Shown in pieces: positions 34,285 through 43,109 of a DNA stretch of 64,000 nucleotides. Made by a program: the position numbers and the translations under genes. This DNA comes from Cyanobacteriota bacterium (lineage in GTDB: Bacteria > Acidobacteriota > Vicinamibacteria > Vicinamibacterales > UBA2999), in assembly GCA_019752015.1 (NCBI GenBank), contig JAIEMQ010000018.1:50701-114700 (forward strand). Direction: 5' to 3'. Within the stretch, counting starts at the first letter, position 1. Each line of letters begins with the position of its first letter. A model generated the notes under the pieces. The model had not been told where the DNA came from, made no database searches, and saw only the letters and a list, made by a program, of their open reading frames with translations.

Positions 34285-36422
34285 GGAGTCCGCCTTCGCC
34301 GGCCCGCACTGTTCTCGCGAGCGAAGGCGGACATCAATCGCTCGGGCGTTGCGGGGATGCTGCGCACGTCGAAGCCGCAGTGACGGAGCGCGTTGATCAC
34401 CGCGGGGGCGGGGCCGTCGATCGGCATTTCGCCGACGCCCTTCGCGCCGAACGGCCCATGCTGATACGGACGCGCCATGACCCCGATGTCCATCGGCGCC
34501 GCGTCAAGCGGCGTCGGGATGATGTAGTTGGTCAGCTGCGCGTTGGCCATGCGGCCGTCCTTCATCACCACTTCTTCGGTCAGCGCATAGCCGATGCCCT
34601 GCGCCGTCCCGCCTTCGATCTGGCCGATCGCCATCATCGGGTGAATCGCCTGGCCGATCTCGGCGACGGCGGTGACGTTGATCGGCGTCACCTCGAACGT
34701 CACGGGATCGACCTCGAGCTCGACGACGTTACAGCCCCAGGCGTAGCTGCCGTAGGCATCGCCGGCGTAGGTGTCGTCGCTCCATTGCAATCCCGGTGGC
34801 GGCTCGTACTGCGAGGTCACCGTGAACGATCCGTGCTTCTTGTAATACTGCGCCGGCGTCAGCTTGCCGAGGCGCTTCCGCATATCGCGCGCGCAGCGTT
34901 CGAGGAGCTTGCCGACGATCATGCAGGTGCGCGACGCGACCGTTGGACCACTGTCGGGAACGAACGCGGTATCCGCCTCGTGCACGTCGATCGCGTCGAA
35001 CGGCACACCGAGCGCATCGGCCACGATCTGCGCGTGCATGGTCCGCGTGCCCTGCCCGATTTCAGTGGAAGCCACCAGGATCTTTGCGCCCGTCGCGGTC
35101 AGCTCGAGCGAGGCTTTCGAAGCGAGCTTCACTTCTCCACCGCCCGTGAAGCCCGAGCCGTGAAAGAACAGCGACAAGCCGATGCCGCGATTGGTGCCCT
35201 TCAACTTCTTGCGCTTCTGTGTGAATCGCGATCGCTTCACGGCGTCGCGCAGCACCGGCAGCGCGCTCGCGTCCTTGCCGAGCTTTTGCCCGGTCGCCGT
35301 GGTATCGCCGGGCCTCAGCGCGTTGATCTCGCGGAGCGTCACCGGATCGATGCCGAGCCGATCGGAAATGCGATCGATATGCGCCTCGATCGCGAACTGC
35401 GTTTGCGGCGCGCCGAATCCGCGAAAGGCGCCGTTCGGCGGCGTGTGCGTCATCATGGCGCGGCCGCGGATGCGGACGTGATCGCAGCGATAGGGGCCGG
35501 TGGCATGGATCACGCCGCGAGACAGCACGACGGCGCTCAGCGTGGCGTAGGCGCCGCCGTCCATGATCACGTCGACGTCCATCGCCGTAATGCGCCCGTC
35601 ACGCTTCAGCCCGGTGCGATGCCGCACGATCGACGGATGCCGCTTCGTCGTCGCCAGCAGATCCTCGACGCGGTCGTAGATCATCTTCACCGGGCGCTTC
35701 GCCTTGCGCGCAAGGATCGCGGCGTGACACGCCAGCATTGACGGGTATTCCTCTTTGCCGCCGAAACCGCCGCCGGTCTCCGTCTGAACAACGCGCACTT
35801 TTTCAGGCGGCAGCTTCAATAACACGACCAGCGCCTTGTGCACGTAGTACGGGCACTGCAGCGATCCATAGACGGTCATCGCGCCGTCGCCTGGAACGGC
35901 GATGACGCCATTTGTTTCTATGTAGAGTTGCTCTTGGTGGCCAGTACGATATTCACCGTCAATCACGAAATCTGAGATCTGAAATCCGAAATCTATTTGG
36001 CCCTTGTCGATCGAAATCCTCTTGAAGCAGGCCTCGGAGGTTTCCGGATCGTAATTCGGCGTCAGCGCGCGCGTCTCGATCGTGACGCGCTGATGAACGT
36101 CGATCAGCGCGTGCTTGTCGGCGTGGGCGACGAGCAGAATCGGTTCGGCGAAGTGGCGGATGTGATCGACGGCCAGGCACGGCTGATCGGGATCGATCAG
36201 CGCAACGTAGTTCGGTCCCGGAATATCGCGATGGTCGGCGATGACAAAATCGTCGGTGAGAGCAACGTGGCGGGCGGCGATGGTGCCGCGCGGAATGGTG
36301 GAGCGAATCGTCGCTCCGTACATCATCCCGGGAAACGTCAGGTCGTCGATGTATTTCGCCGCCCCGGTGACCTTGGCGTCACCGTCCTTGCGACGGACGT
36401 TCCTTCCCACCGCGCGCGCCAC
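34281..36422 (-). CDS. Xanthine dehydrogenase family, molybdopterin-binding large subunit
   Basis: 713 aa from a GTG at 36420-36422. Molybdopterin contacts GGGFGGKEEYPS and PPNGAFRGFGAPQ are present, and the active-site Glu lies in FGAKGVGEMPIDGPA. The subunit is slightly shorter than the usual 750-770 aa. The substrate is unknown; nearby gamma-glutamyltransferase and proline-racemase genes favour nitrogen scavenging such as purines. A 28-bp heptad array is translated in frame as IDFGFQISDFVI, at the place where homologues read a DxxxAAxxADxVVEGEY-like stretch. Confidence 0.92.
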   Translation of the reverse strand: MARAVGRNVRRKDGDAKVTGAAKYIDDLTFPGMMYGATIRSTIPRGTIAARHVALTDDFVIADHRDIPGPNYVALIDPDQPCLAVDHIRHFAEPILLVAHADKHALIDVHQRVTIETRALTPNYDPETSEACFKRISIDKGQIDFGFQISDFVIDGEYRTGHQEQLYIETNGVIAVPGDGAMTVYGSLQCPYYVHKALVVLLKLPPEKVRVVQTETGGGFGGKEEYPSMLACHAAILARKAKRPVKMIYDRVEDLLATTKRHPSIVRHRTGLKRDGRITAMDVDVIMDGGAYATLSAVVLSRGVIHATGPYRCDHVRIRGRAMMTHTPPNGAFRGFGAPQTQFAIEAHIDRISDRLGIDPVTLREINALRPGDTTATGQKLGKDASALPVLRDAVKRSRFTQKRKKLKGTNRGIGLSLFFHGSGFTGGGEVKLASKASLELTATGAKILVASTEIGQGTRTMHAQIVADALGVPFDAIDVHEADTAFVPDSGPTVASRTCMIVGKLLERCARDMRKRLGKLTPAQYYKKHGSFTVTSQYEPPPGLQWSDDTYAGDAYGSYAWGCNVVELEVDPVTFEVTPINVTAVAEIGQAIHPMMAIGQIEGGTAQGIGYALTEEVVMKDGRMANAQLTNYIIPTPLDAAPMDIGVMARPYQHGPFGAKGVGEMPIDGPAPAVINALRHCGFDVRSIPATPERLMSAFARENSAGRRRRTP
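35967..35994. repeat. Heptad tandem repeat (GAAATCT), 4 units, within coding sequence
   Basis: Units GAAATCT, GAGATCT, GAAATCC, GAAATCT. They lie in the large-subunit gene and are translated without frame disruption. A sister array is at 41731-41760. Confidence 0.88.
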
Positions 36423-36436
36423 GAGGCAATTGTAAC

Positions 36437-36449
36437 GGGGACTGACCCC
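36437..36449. repeat. Short palindromic element GGGGACTGACCCC
   Basis: Arms GGGG and CCCC flank a 5-bp centre between the divergent starts of the large-subunit gene (36422) and the gamma-glutamyltransferase (36507). It resembles dispersed palindromes also seen at 8131-8235. The rest of 36423-36506 has no gene. Confidence 0.5.
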
Positions 36450-36506
36450 ATAACATGCCGTTTTGCTTCTGTTTCTGCCACAATTGACGCGGCCAATTGG
36501 CCGTTC

Positions 36507-38147
36507 ATGAGTACCGACAGCAATAAGTTCACTCCGTCGGGCGATCGTCCGTCCGGGAGCATTCGCGGCACGCGCTCGCCTGCCGTCGGCCGCCGCGGCA
36601 TGATCGCGACGAGCCAGTCGTTGTCATCGGCGGCGGGCCTGCAAGTGCTGCAAGCCGGCGGCAACGCGATCGACGCCGCCGTGACTGCCGCCGCGGTGCT
36701 CGCGGTGATCGAGCCGAGCATGAACGGCATCGGCGGCGATCTGTTGGCGCTCGTCTACGACGCGAAAACGAAACGTGTCTACGGCCTCGATTCGACCGGC
36801 CGCTCCGCGCACGCCGCCACGCCCGCCGAATACGCGAAGCGCGGCATCGCCGGCGACATGCCCCTCCGCGGTCCGCTCGTCGTCAACGTTCCCGGAGTCG
36901 TCGAGGGATGGCATCAGCTGTTGAAGCGATTCGGCACGATCGATCTCGGCACGGCGCTCGCGCCGGCGATCGCGTTCGCGCGTGATGGCTTTCCGGTCGC
37001 GGAGTTGATGGCGGCCGAGTGGAACAATCACGAGCCGGCGCTCGCCGCCGACCCGCCGACTGCGGCGACGTTCCTGCCGAACGGCGCGCCGCCAAAGCAT
37101 GGCGAGATCTTCGCGAATGCGCGGCTGGCGCGGGCGCTCGAATCGATCGCGAAGGAAGGCCGCGACGCGTTCTACACGGGATCGATCGCGCAGGCGATCA
37201 TTGCCGACATGAAATCGCGCCATGGCCTGCTCGATCTTCGCGACTTCGCCGATCACGCCGCCGATTGGGTCGAGCCGATCTCGACCAGCTATCGCGGCTA
37301 CGAACTGCTCGAAATGCCGCCGAGCACCCAGGGCTTCGTCGCGCTCGAGATGCTCAACATCATGGAGGGCTTCGACATCAGAGCCCTCGGACACAATTCC
37401 GCCGATTACCTGCACGTCGTCAGCGAAGCCAAGCGAATTGCGTTTGCCGATCGATCGACGTTCCTTGCGGATCGTGATCACATGCCGAAAGGCTCGCTCG
37501 AGCGATTGATCTCGAAGGACTATGCGGCGTCGCGGCGTCGTGAGATCAACATGAGCACGGCCGCTGCGAAGTACTCACCAGATTTTGCCGGCGTCGATCG
37601 CGGCGACACGATCTATCTGACCGCGGCGGATGGCCACGGCAACGTGATCTCGTTCATCCAGTCACTGTTCGGCAGCTTCGGCGCGGGATTCGTCGCGGGC
37701 GAGACCGGCATCACGATGCAGAATCGCGGCTCGGGATTCACGCTGCAAGCCGGTCATCCCAACGAGATCGGCCCGCACAAACGTCCGCTGCATACGCTCG
37801 TGCCTGCTTTGCTGCAGAAGAACGGCCGGCCGTTGATGGCGTTCGGCGTGATGGGCGGCGACAACCAGGCGCAGGCGCACGCGCAGATCGTGGCGAACGT
37901 CGTCGACTTCGGCATGCATGTGCAGGAAGCCGGTGATGCTGCGCGGGTCCGTCACACCGGGCAGGAGCTTGCGGTTGAAAGCGGCATCGGTGAGGACGTT
38001 CGACGCGGCCTCGCGGCGAAGGGACACGTGATCGTCGACGGCCGCGGCACGATGGGTGGCTATCAGGCAATCTGGATCGACGCGGAGTCCGGCGTGTTGC
38101 TCGGCGGATCTGATCTTCGCAAGGATGGACTGGCTATCGGATGGTGA
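36507..38147 (+). CDS. Gamma-glutamyltransferase family protein
   Basis: 546 aa. The start GMIATSQSLSSAAGLQVLQAGGNAIDAAV is the classic N-terminal part, and the autocleavage region appears as GDTIYLTAADGHGN with the catalytic Thr. The usual GGT is about 550-580 aa, so it is full length. There is no recognisable signal peptide, which suggests a cytoplasmic or atypically exported enzyme (the related acylase cleavage site TxxY is also possible). It hydrolyses or transfers gamma-glutamyl groups of glutathione-like peptides. Divergent from the molybdenum hydroxylase operon. Confidence 0.87.
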   Translation: MSTDSNKFTPSGDRPSGSIRGTRSPAVGRRGMIATSQSLSSAAGLQVLQAGGNAIDAAVTAAAVLAVIEPSMNGIGGDLLALVYDAKTKRVYGLDSTGRSAHAATPAEYAKRGIAGDMPLRGPLVVNVPGVVEGWHQLLKRFGTIDLGTALAPAIAFARDGFPVAELMAAEWNNHEPALAADPPTAATFLPNGAPPKHGEIFANARLARALESIAKEGRDAFYTGSIAQAIIADMKSRHGLLDLRDFADHAADWVEPISTSYRGYELLEMPPSTQGFVALEMLNIMEGFDIRALGHNSADYLHVVSEAKRIAFADRSTFLADRDHMPKGSLERLISKDYAASRRREINMSTAAAKYSPDFAGVDRGDTIYLTAADGHGNVISFIQSLFGSFGAGFVAGETGITMQNRGSGFTLQAGHPNEIGPHKRPLHTLVPALLQKNGRPLMAFGVMGGDNQAQAHAQIVANVVDFGMHVQEAGDAARVRHTGQELAVESGIGEDVRRGLAAKGHVIVDGRGTMGGYQAIWIDAESGVLLGGSDLRKDGLAIGW

Positions 38148-38248
38148 GGGAACAGGCCATGAGGGAACAGGCCATGTTGACCAAGCTCCTTAACTCGTTG
38201 CGAGAAATTAGCCTCCTGACGGCCTGACGGCCTGATGGCCGGCCTGAC
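38146..38248. repeat. Two short tandem repeats (15-bp x2 and 8-bp x3) between convergent genes
   Basis: GAGGGAACAGGCCAT at 38146-38160 and 38161-38175; CCTGACGG/CCTGATGG at 38215-38238. They fill the gap between the gamma-glutamyltransferase stop and the proline-racemase stop. Confidence 0.85.
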
Positions 38249-39309
38249 TAAAGCCGGAATCCGGCTTTCAACGGATCGTCCCCGTCGATCAGGAAGGCGT
38301 GCTCACCGGTGATCCACGCCGACCCTTCGATCTCGGGGACGATCGCCGGCTTTTCCCCGACCTCGACCCGATCGACGACGCGTCCCTTGAACGTGGTGCC
38401 GACAATGCTTTCGTGAACGAACGGCACATCGTCCAGCAGCAATCCCATGTCGTTGAGGACCGCCATGACCGCGGCCGTGCCGGTGCCGCATGGTGATCGA
38501 TCGACTTCCGCATCGGCAAAGACCGTCACGTTGCGCAAATGCGCTTCATGCGACTGCGCCGGCGCGGTGAAGATCGTTCCGTAGATTCCCTCCAGCCCCG
38601 AGTCGACGGGATGGACGACGCGACGAAGCTTCTCGACCTCGCGCGCGATCGTCATGCCGAGTTTTCTGAGCTCCGGCAAATGCGCGCCGTCGATCGGCAC
38701 GCCCGCCGCCTCGGCATCGACGATCGCGTAGAAGGCGCCGCCGAAGGCTATGTCGACCGGAATCTTCCGGCCGCCGATCGGCACCATCAACGACGGCTCG
38801 AATACAAACGACGCGACGTTCCTGAACGCCACCGACTCGACGCGAACCAGATCGCCGTGATGCGCAAGGTGCGCGCGCGCCTGCACCGGACCCGCCGGCG
38901 TGTCGTAGCGGACCTGCACCGACGTGGGTTTGCCGCCGTTCGCGTGATCTCGTGGATTCGACCCGCCGCCGGGCTCCGGCGGGGCCAGCCAGATCAGCCC
39001 GCGCTCAATTGCCATGGTCGTCACGGCGATGATGCCGTGGCCGCACATCGTGCTCCAGCCTTCGTTGTGCATGAACAGCACGCCGGCATGCGCATCGCGC
39101 GAGATCGGCTCCGTCAGCAGCGCGCCATACATGTCCGTGTGACCGCGCGGCTCGAGGATCAGCGCCTTGCGCAGATGATCGAGCCGCTTCATCGCCCAGG
39201 CGCGCTTCTCGAGCATGGTCCGCCCGTCCGGCGCCGGCATCCCCTCAACGACCAGCCGGAGCGGCTCGCCGGCCGCATGGGCATCAATCGTTCGAATACG
39301 GTGAATCAC
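38248..39309 (-). CDS. Proline racemase family protein (4-hydroxyproline epimerase-like)
   Basis: 353 aa. Both catalytic cysteines are there: STMCGHGIIA and DRSPCGTGTAAV. Having two Cys, rather than Thr in the first position, supports racemase/2-epimerase activity over 3-hydroxyproline dehydratase. A stretch of about 20 extra residues, LAPPEPGGGSNPRDHANGG, lies between the usual strands and is coded by a GC palindrome-containing insert (38953-38987). It neighbours the ornithine-cyclodeaminase family gene, a frequent partner in hydroxyproline catabolism. Confidence 0.9.
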   Translation of the reverse strand: MIHRIRTIDAHAAGEPLRLVVEGMPAPDGRTMLEKRAWAMKRLDHLRKALILEPRGHTDMYGALLTEPISRDAHAGVLFMHNEGWSTMCGHGIIAVTTMAIERGLIWLAPPEPGGGSNPRDHANGGKPTSVQVRYDTPAGPVQARAHLAHHGDLVRVESVAFRNVASFVFEPSLMVPIGGRKIPVDIAFGGAFYAIVDAEAAGVPIDGAHLPELRKLGMTIAREVEKLRRVVHPVDSGLEGIYGTIFTAPAQSHEAHLRNVTVFADAEVDRSPCGTGTAAVMAVLNDMGLLLDDVPFVHESIVGTTFKGRVVDRVEVGEKPAIVPEIEGSAWITGEHAFLIDGDDPLKAGFRL

Positions 39310-39340
39310 AGGAGAACAATATTATTCTTAAGCCGCGACC

Positions 39341-40243
39341 GTGCGAGCCTTCTACTCCGATCACTTCGTCCTGCCGCTGCCCGAGGGACACAAGTTCCCG
39401 ATGGCGAAGTACTCGCGGCTGCGCGAGCGAATTCTCGCCGAGGGCGTCATCGCGCCCGAGGATTTGATCGAGGCGCCGCTCGCCGCTCTCGAGGATCTGC
39501 TCCTCGTTCACGAGCCCGGCTACGTCCACGCCGTCACGACCGGCACCGTGCCGCACGACATCCAGCGCCGAATCGGTTTTCCATGGTCGCCGGAAATGGT
39601 CGAGCGCTCACGACGATCGGTCGGCGCCACGATCGCCGCCGCACGCGCCGCGCTCGACGACGGCGCGGCCGCGAACCTGGCGGGCGGGACTCATCACGCG
39701 TTCGCCGATCGCGGCGAGGGTTTCTGCGTCTTCAACGATGTGGCGGTCGCCGCTCGCGTCCTGCAGCGGGATCACCACGCCAGCCGCATCGCGATCGTCG
39801 ATCTCGACGTCCACCAGGGCAACGGCACCGCCGCGATCTTCAGCGGCGATCCGTCCGTGTTCACGTTCTCGATGCACGGCGAGAAGAACTTTCCGTTCAA
39901 GAAGGAAGTCAGCGATCTCGATGTGCCGCTCGCCGATGGCACCGCGGACGACGAGTACCTGACGCTGCTGCGCACACACCTGGACGATGTCCTGAACCGC
40001 CACCAGCCGGACTTCGTCTTCTATCTTGCGGGCGCGGATCCGTTCGAGGGCGATCGGCTCGGCCGCCTCACGATGACGATCGAAGGCCTGCAGCGCCGCG
40101 ACGAGATCGTGATTGAAGCCTGCACCAAAGCGGATCTTCCGGTCGCGATTTCGATGAGCGGCGGCTACGCCAGCGATATCGACGCTATCGTTACCATTCA
40201 CGCCAACACGATCAGGACCGCATGCAGCACTTTCGTCTCTTGA
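39341..40243 (+). CDS. Histone-deacetylase-like (acetylpolyamine aminohydrolase superfamily) enzyme
   Basis: 300 aa from a GTG start. The zinc hydrolase set is clear: AGGTHHAF (catalytic His pair), DLDVHQGNGTAA (zinc Asp/His), AGADPFEGDRLG (second Asp) and the final GGYASD (transition-state Tyr). Bacterial relatives deacetylate polyamines, acetoin or lysine side chains. It overlaps the ornithine-cyclodeaminase gene by 22 bp and diverges from the proline racemase gene by 31 bp. Confidence 0.92.
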   Translation: MRAFYSDHFVLPLPEGHKFPMAKYSRLRERILAEGVIAPEDLIEAPLAALEDLLLVHEPGYVHAVTTGTVPHDIQRRIGFPWSPEMVERSRRSVGATIAAARAALDDGAAANLAGGTHHAFADRGEGFCVFNDVAVAARVLQRDHHASRIAIVDLDVHQGNGTAAIFSGDPSVFTFSMHGEKNFPFKKEVSDLDVPLADGTADDEYLTLLRTHLDDVLNRHQPDFVFYLAGADPFEGDRLGRLTMTIEGLQRRDEIVIEACTKADLPVAISMSGGYASDIDAIVTIHANTIRTACSTFVS

Positions 40244-41208
40244 CCGAACAGCAGGTTCACTCGCTCTTACCGATGCCCGATCTGATCGCGGCGATGGAAT
40301 CGGCGCTGGCCAAGTTCTCGGCGCGCGAAGTCCTGCAGCCGGTGCGATCGGTCCTCACCGTCGGCCCGACCAAGGCGTACTTCGGCTTGATGCCGGCCTA
40401 CGTTCCCACGCCGGCGAGCCTCGGCGCAAAGCTCGTGACGGTATTCGGCGAAAACCACAAGCGCAACCTGCCCTCGCATCTCGCCACCATCCTGCTGCTC
40501 GATCCCGAAACGGGCGCGCTGCAGGCGATCATGGACGGCCGCTACATTACCGAAGCGCGCACTGCCGCCGTGTCCGCGGTGTCGGCGCGCTTTCTCGCGA
40601 AGCCGGATGCGTCCACGCTCGCGATCATCGGCAGCGGCGTGCAGGCACGCAGCCATCTCGAGGCGTATCAGCTGGTGCGTCAGCTCAAGCAGGTCCGCAT
40701 CTGGTCGCCGAAGCAGCGCAGCCGCGAACAGTTCGTCGAGGACATGAGCGGTCACGCGCCGATCCCGATCGTCGCGGCTGAATCCGCTGAAGCGGCGGTC
40801 CGCGGCGCCGATTTGATCGTGCTGGTCACGTCATCCCCAACACCTGTCATAGACGACGCGTGGGTGTCGAAGGGCGCGCACGTGGTGTGCGTGGGCGCGT
40901 GCCGGCCGAACCAGCAGGAAATGCCGCCGGCGCTGGTGGCGCGCAGCCGCCTTTATGTGGATTCGAAAGCCGCGGCGATCGTCGAAGCGGGCGACATCGT
41001 CATGAATATTGCCGCGAAGCTGTTCGACGAGTCGCACATTCGCGGCGAGATCGGCGAACTGGTGCTCGGCCGCGTTGACGGACGCCGCACCGCTGATGAG
41101 ATTACTGTGTTCAAATCACTCGGCATGGCGGTCGAAGACGTGGTTGCGGCCGACCTCGTGTTCCGCCGCGCCTCGGAATCCGGAGCAGGAACGGAGCTGA
41201 CCTTATGA
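40222..41208 (+). CDS. Ornithine cyclodeaminase/mu-crystallin family, likely pyrroline-2-carboxylate reductase
   Basis: 328 aa. N-terminal substrate part with VLTVGP and AYFGLMPAYVP, and nucleotide-binding IIGSGVQARSHLEA (GxGxxA). The expected substrate-binding residues of the family are in VTVFGENHKRNLPS. Next to a proline racemase homologue, the best inference is delta1-pyrroline-2-carboxylate reduction in hydroxyproline or proline use; ornithine cyclodeaminase and alanine dehydrogenase-like activity are alternatives. It overlaps the deacetylase gene by 22 bp and the next gene by 4 bp. Confidence 0.87.
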   Translation: MQHFRLLTEQQVHSLLPMPDLIAAMESALAKFSAREVLQPVRSVLTVGPTKAYFGLMPAYVPTPASLGAKLVTVFGENHKRNLPSHLATILLLDPETGALQAIMDGRYITEARTAAVSAVSARFLAKPDASTLAIIGSGVQARSHLEAYQLVRQLKQVRIWSPKQRSREQFVEDMSGHAPIPIVAAESAEAAVRGADLIVLVTSSPTPVIDDAWVSKGAHVVCVGACRPNQQEMPPALVARSRLYVDSKAAAIVEAGDIVMNIAAKLFDESHIRGEIGELVLGRVDGRRTADEITVFKSLGMAVEDVVAADLVFRRASESGAGTELTL

Positions 41209-41723
41209 ACGGCGACACTCCCGAACCGAAAAAGAAACGGACGTGGCTGTGGGTCCTGCTTGGCGCCGTGCTGTTCATCGGCGTGCTGAGCGTCGGGTGC
41301 GTCGTCGGGGCGGTCTGGTTCTTCCGCCAGAACATCGACGTGACCGACACCGCCGAAGACTCGGCGATGAAGCAGCTCGACGAAGTCCGCGCGAAGTTTC
41401 CCGGGCAGCAGCCGCTGATTCAGCTCGTCGATGGCAAGCCTCAGCTCGTCGCCGACCGGGCCAGTCAGACCCCCACCACGACGACGCTCTCGACGCTGCA
41501 CGTGATGGCGTTCGATCGCGACGAGGGCAAGCTCGTGAATCTGACACTGCCGTGGTGGATCATCCGCATGAAGTCAGGGCCAATTCGAATCAGCGCCTAT
41601 CAGCAGGGCTGGGATGACCGCGGCGTGTCGTTCCGCGTCGCGGACATCGAAAAGGCCGGGCCCGGCATCATCGTCGACGTCACCGAGAACAACGAAGGCC
41701 GCGTGATTATCTGGGCAGAGTGA
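41205..41723 (+). CDS. Single-pass membrane protein of unknown function
   Basis: 172 aa: cytoplasmic basic start (EPKKKRTWLW), one TM helix at about residues 14-38 (VLLGAVLFIGVLSVGCVVGAV), then an extracytoplasmic beta-rich domain with LHVMAFDRDEGKLVNLTLPW. No family recognised. Its start overlaps the cyclodeaminase stop by 4 bp. Confidence 0.6.
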   Translation: MNGDTPEPKKKRTWLWVLLGAVLFIGVLSVGCVVGAVWFFRQNIDVTDTAEDSAMKQLDEVRAKFPGQQPLIQLVDGKPQLVADRASQTPTTTTLSTLHVMAFDRDEGKLVNLTLPWWIIRMKSGPIRISAYQQGWDDRGVSFRVADIEKAGPGIIVDVTENNEGRVIIWAE

Positions 41724-41730
41724 ATTCGAT

Positions 41731-41760
41731 TTCGGATATCAGATTTCAGATTGCAGAAGT
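41731..41760. repeat. Heptad tandem repeat (CAGATTT), 3 units
   Basis: CAGATTT, CAGATTG, CAGAAGT follow a TTCGGATAT. The array lies in the short convergent gap and extends into the last codons of the MscS-like gene. It is related in sequence to the array at 35967-35994. Confidence 0.75.
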
Positions 41761-42981
41761 AAGGGTCAAGAATCTTCTCATTCGAGCCAGGAAGTTTTGT
41801 TTGGCTTCGGGGGCGACAGCGGCCGCGGCGGTAGCCTTCGCCTCGTCCAGCCCCGTCCGACGCGCGGCCATGATCGTCGAGATGTGATCGAGCAGTCCCG
41901 AATTCGCGACGGCCAGCTCGCGAAAATCCTTCGCTGAAATCTCCAGCACCGTCGTATCTCCGATCGCCTTCACGGTGGCGGCGCGGCGATCGCCGGTCAG
42001 CATCGACATCTCCCCGAAGAAGCCGCCCGCGGGAATAACCGCGACTTCCTGCCCTGCCGGTTCGATGATGACGCGCGCCTGACCGGAGATGATCACGAAC
42101 ATCGAATCACCTTCCGCATGCTGCCGGACGATGGCCTCGCCGGCGGCGAAGAGATGTTCGCGAGATGCGGACGAGAGCGCGCTGCGCGCATCGGCACTCA
42201 GCGGCTTGAAGAGCTCCACCGCGCCGAGGTGTTCCGCGGCGGCGGCAATGTGGCGATCGGTACGGATCGGCTCCTCGTCGCGCTCGTACTGCACCTGGAT
42301 CGGATACGGAATCTCGATGTTGTGACGGCGGAACGTGTACCAGAGATTGGTCCGCACCTCGTCGCGCGCCGTGCGATCGATCGCGTAATCCTCGATCCAG
42401 AACTGCGCGACGTAATCGATCGCGGAGGCGCCAAAGCCCTTGATGACCACCTGCGGCTCCGGCGCCTGCATCACCAGCGGCGAGTTGGCGATCGCCTCGT
42501 GCATGGCGCGCTTGACGTCGTTCGGCGGCGTGGCGTAGCTCGCGCCGATCTCCACTTCAATGCGCGTCGGAATTGTCGGCTCCGAATGATTGAGGACGGG
42601 CTCTTTCGAGATGACGCTGTTCGGGACGATCAGGAACTGGCCGGACTTGGTGCGGAGCTTGGTGGCGCGCCAGGTGATTTCCTGCACCTGGCCTTCGCGA
42701 TCACCAAATGCCACCCACTGCCCGACGCGGAATGGCTTTTCGATCTGAATCGCGAGGCCCGCAAACAGATTGCCCAGCGTGTCCTGCAGCGCGAAGCCGA
42801 CGACGACGGCGCCGACGGCTGATGTCGTGAGCAGCTGCTCGCGCAGCAGCACCGTGCCGATGATGCCGAACAGCACGATGACCGTGAAGTCCTGGACGAT
42901 CGCTGGAAAGCGATCCGAGGGACGATCCGATCGCCAGGGATTGGCCAGCAGCGTGACCGCGGCGGTGACGATCGCGAGCAC
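41746..42981 (-). CDS. MscS-family mechanosensitive channel with C-terminal cyclic-nucleotide-binding domain
   Basis: 411 aa from a GTG at 42979-42981. The MscS core is at about residues 40-230: the pore helix LLTTSAVGAVVVGFALQDTL, then the beta domain IVPNSVISKEPVLNHS. The CNB domain is at about 245-375 (SMFVIISGQARVII, GGFFGEMSMLTGDRRAATV; the RAATV arginine of the phosphate-binding cassette is present). The frame stays open upstream to 43147 with membrane-like codons (LQFSAWLILAFALLEAAA) but without ATG, GTG or TTG, so the first TM helix may be missing its start codon. It shares an operon with a cyclase. Confidence 0.85.
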   Translation of the reverse strand: MLAIVTAAVTLLANPWRSDRPSDRFPAIVQDFTVIVLFGIIGTVLLREQLLTTSAVGAVVVGFALQDTLGNLFAGLAIQIEKPFRVGQWVAFGDREGQVQEITWRATKLRTKSGQFLIVPNSVISKEPVLNHSEPTIPTRIEVEIGASYATPPNDVKRAMHEAIANSPLVMQAPEPQVVIKGFGASAIDYVAQFWIEDYAIDRTARDEVRTNLWYTFRRHNIEIPYPIQVQYERDEEPIRTDRHIAAAAEHLGAVELFKPLSADARSALSSASREHLFAAGEAIVRQHAEGDSMFVIISGQARVIIEPAGQEVAVIPAGGFFGEMSMLTGDRRAATVKAIGDTTVLEISAKDFRELAVANSGLLDHISTIMAARRTGLDEAKATAAAAVAPEAKQNFLARMRRFLTLTSAI

Positions 42982-43109
42982 GATCGTCAGGCGCGCGAGC
43001 GCGGTCAGGAGCTGGACGTCGCCCAGCCCCTGGCGCGCGGCGGCCTCGAGCAGTGCGAAGGCGAGGATCAGCCACGCCGAAAACTGCAGCCGGCCGCGGA
43101 CAAAACGAC

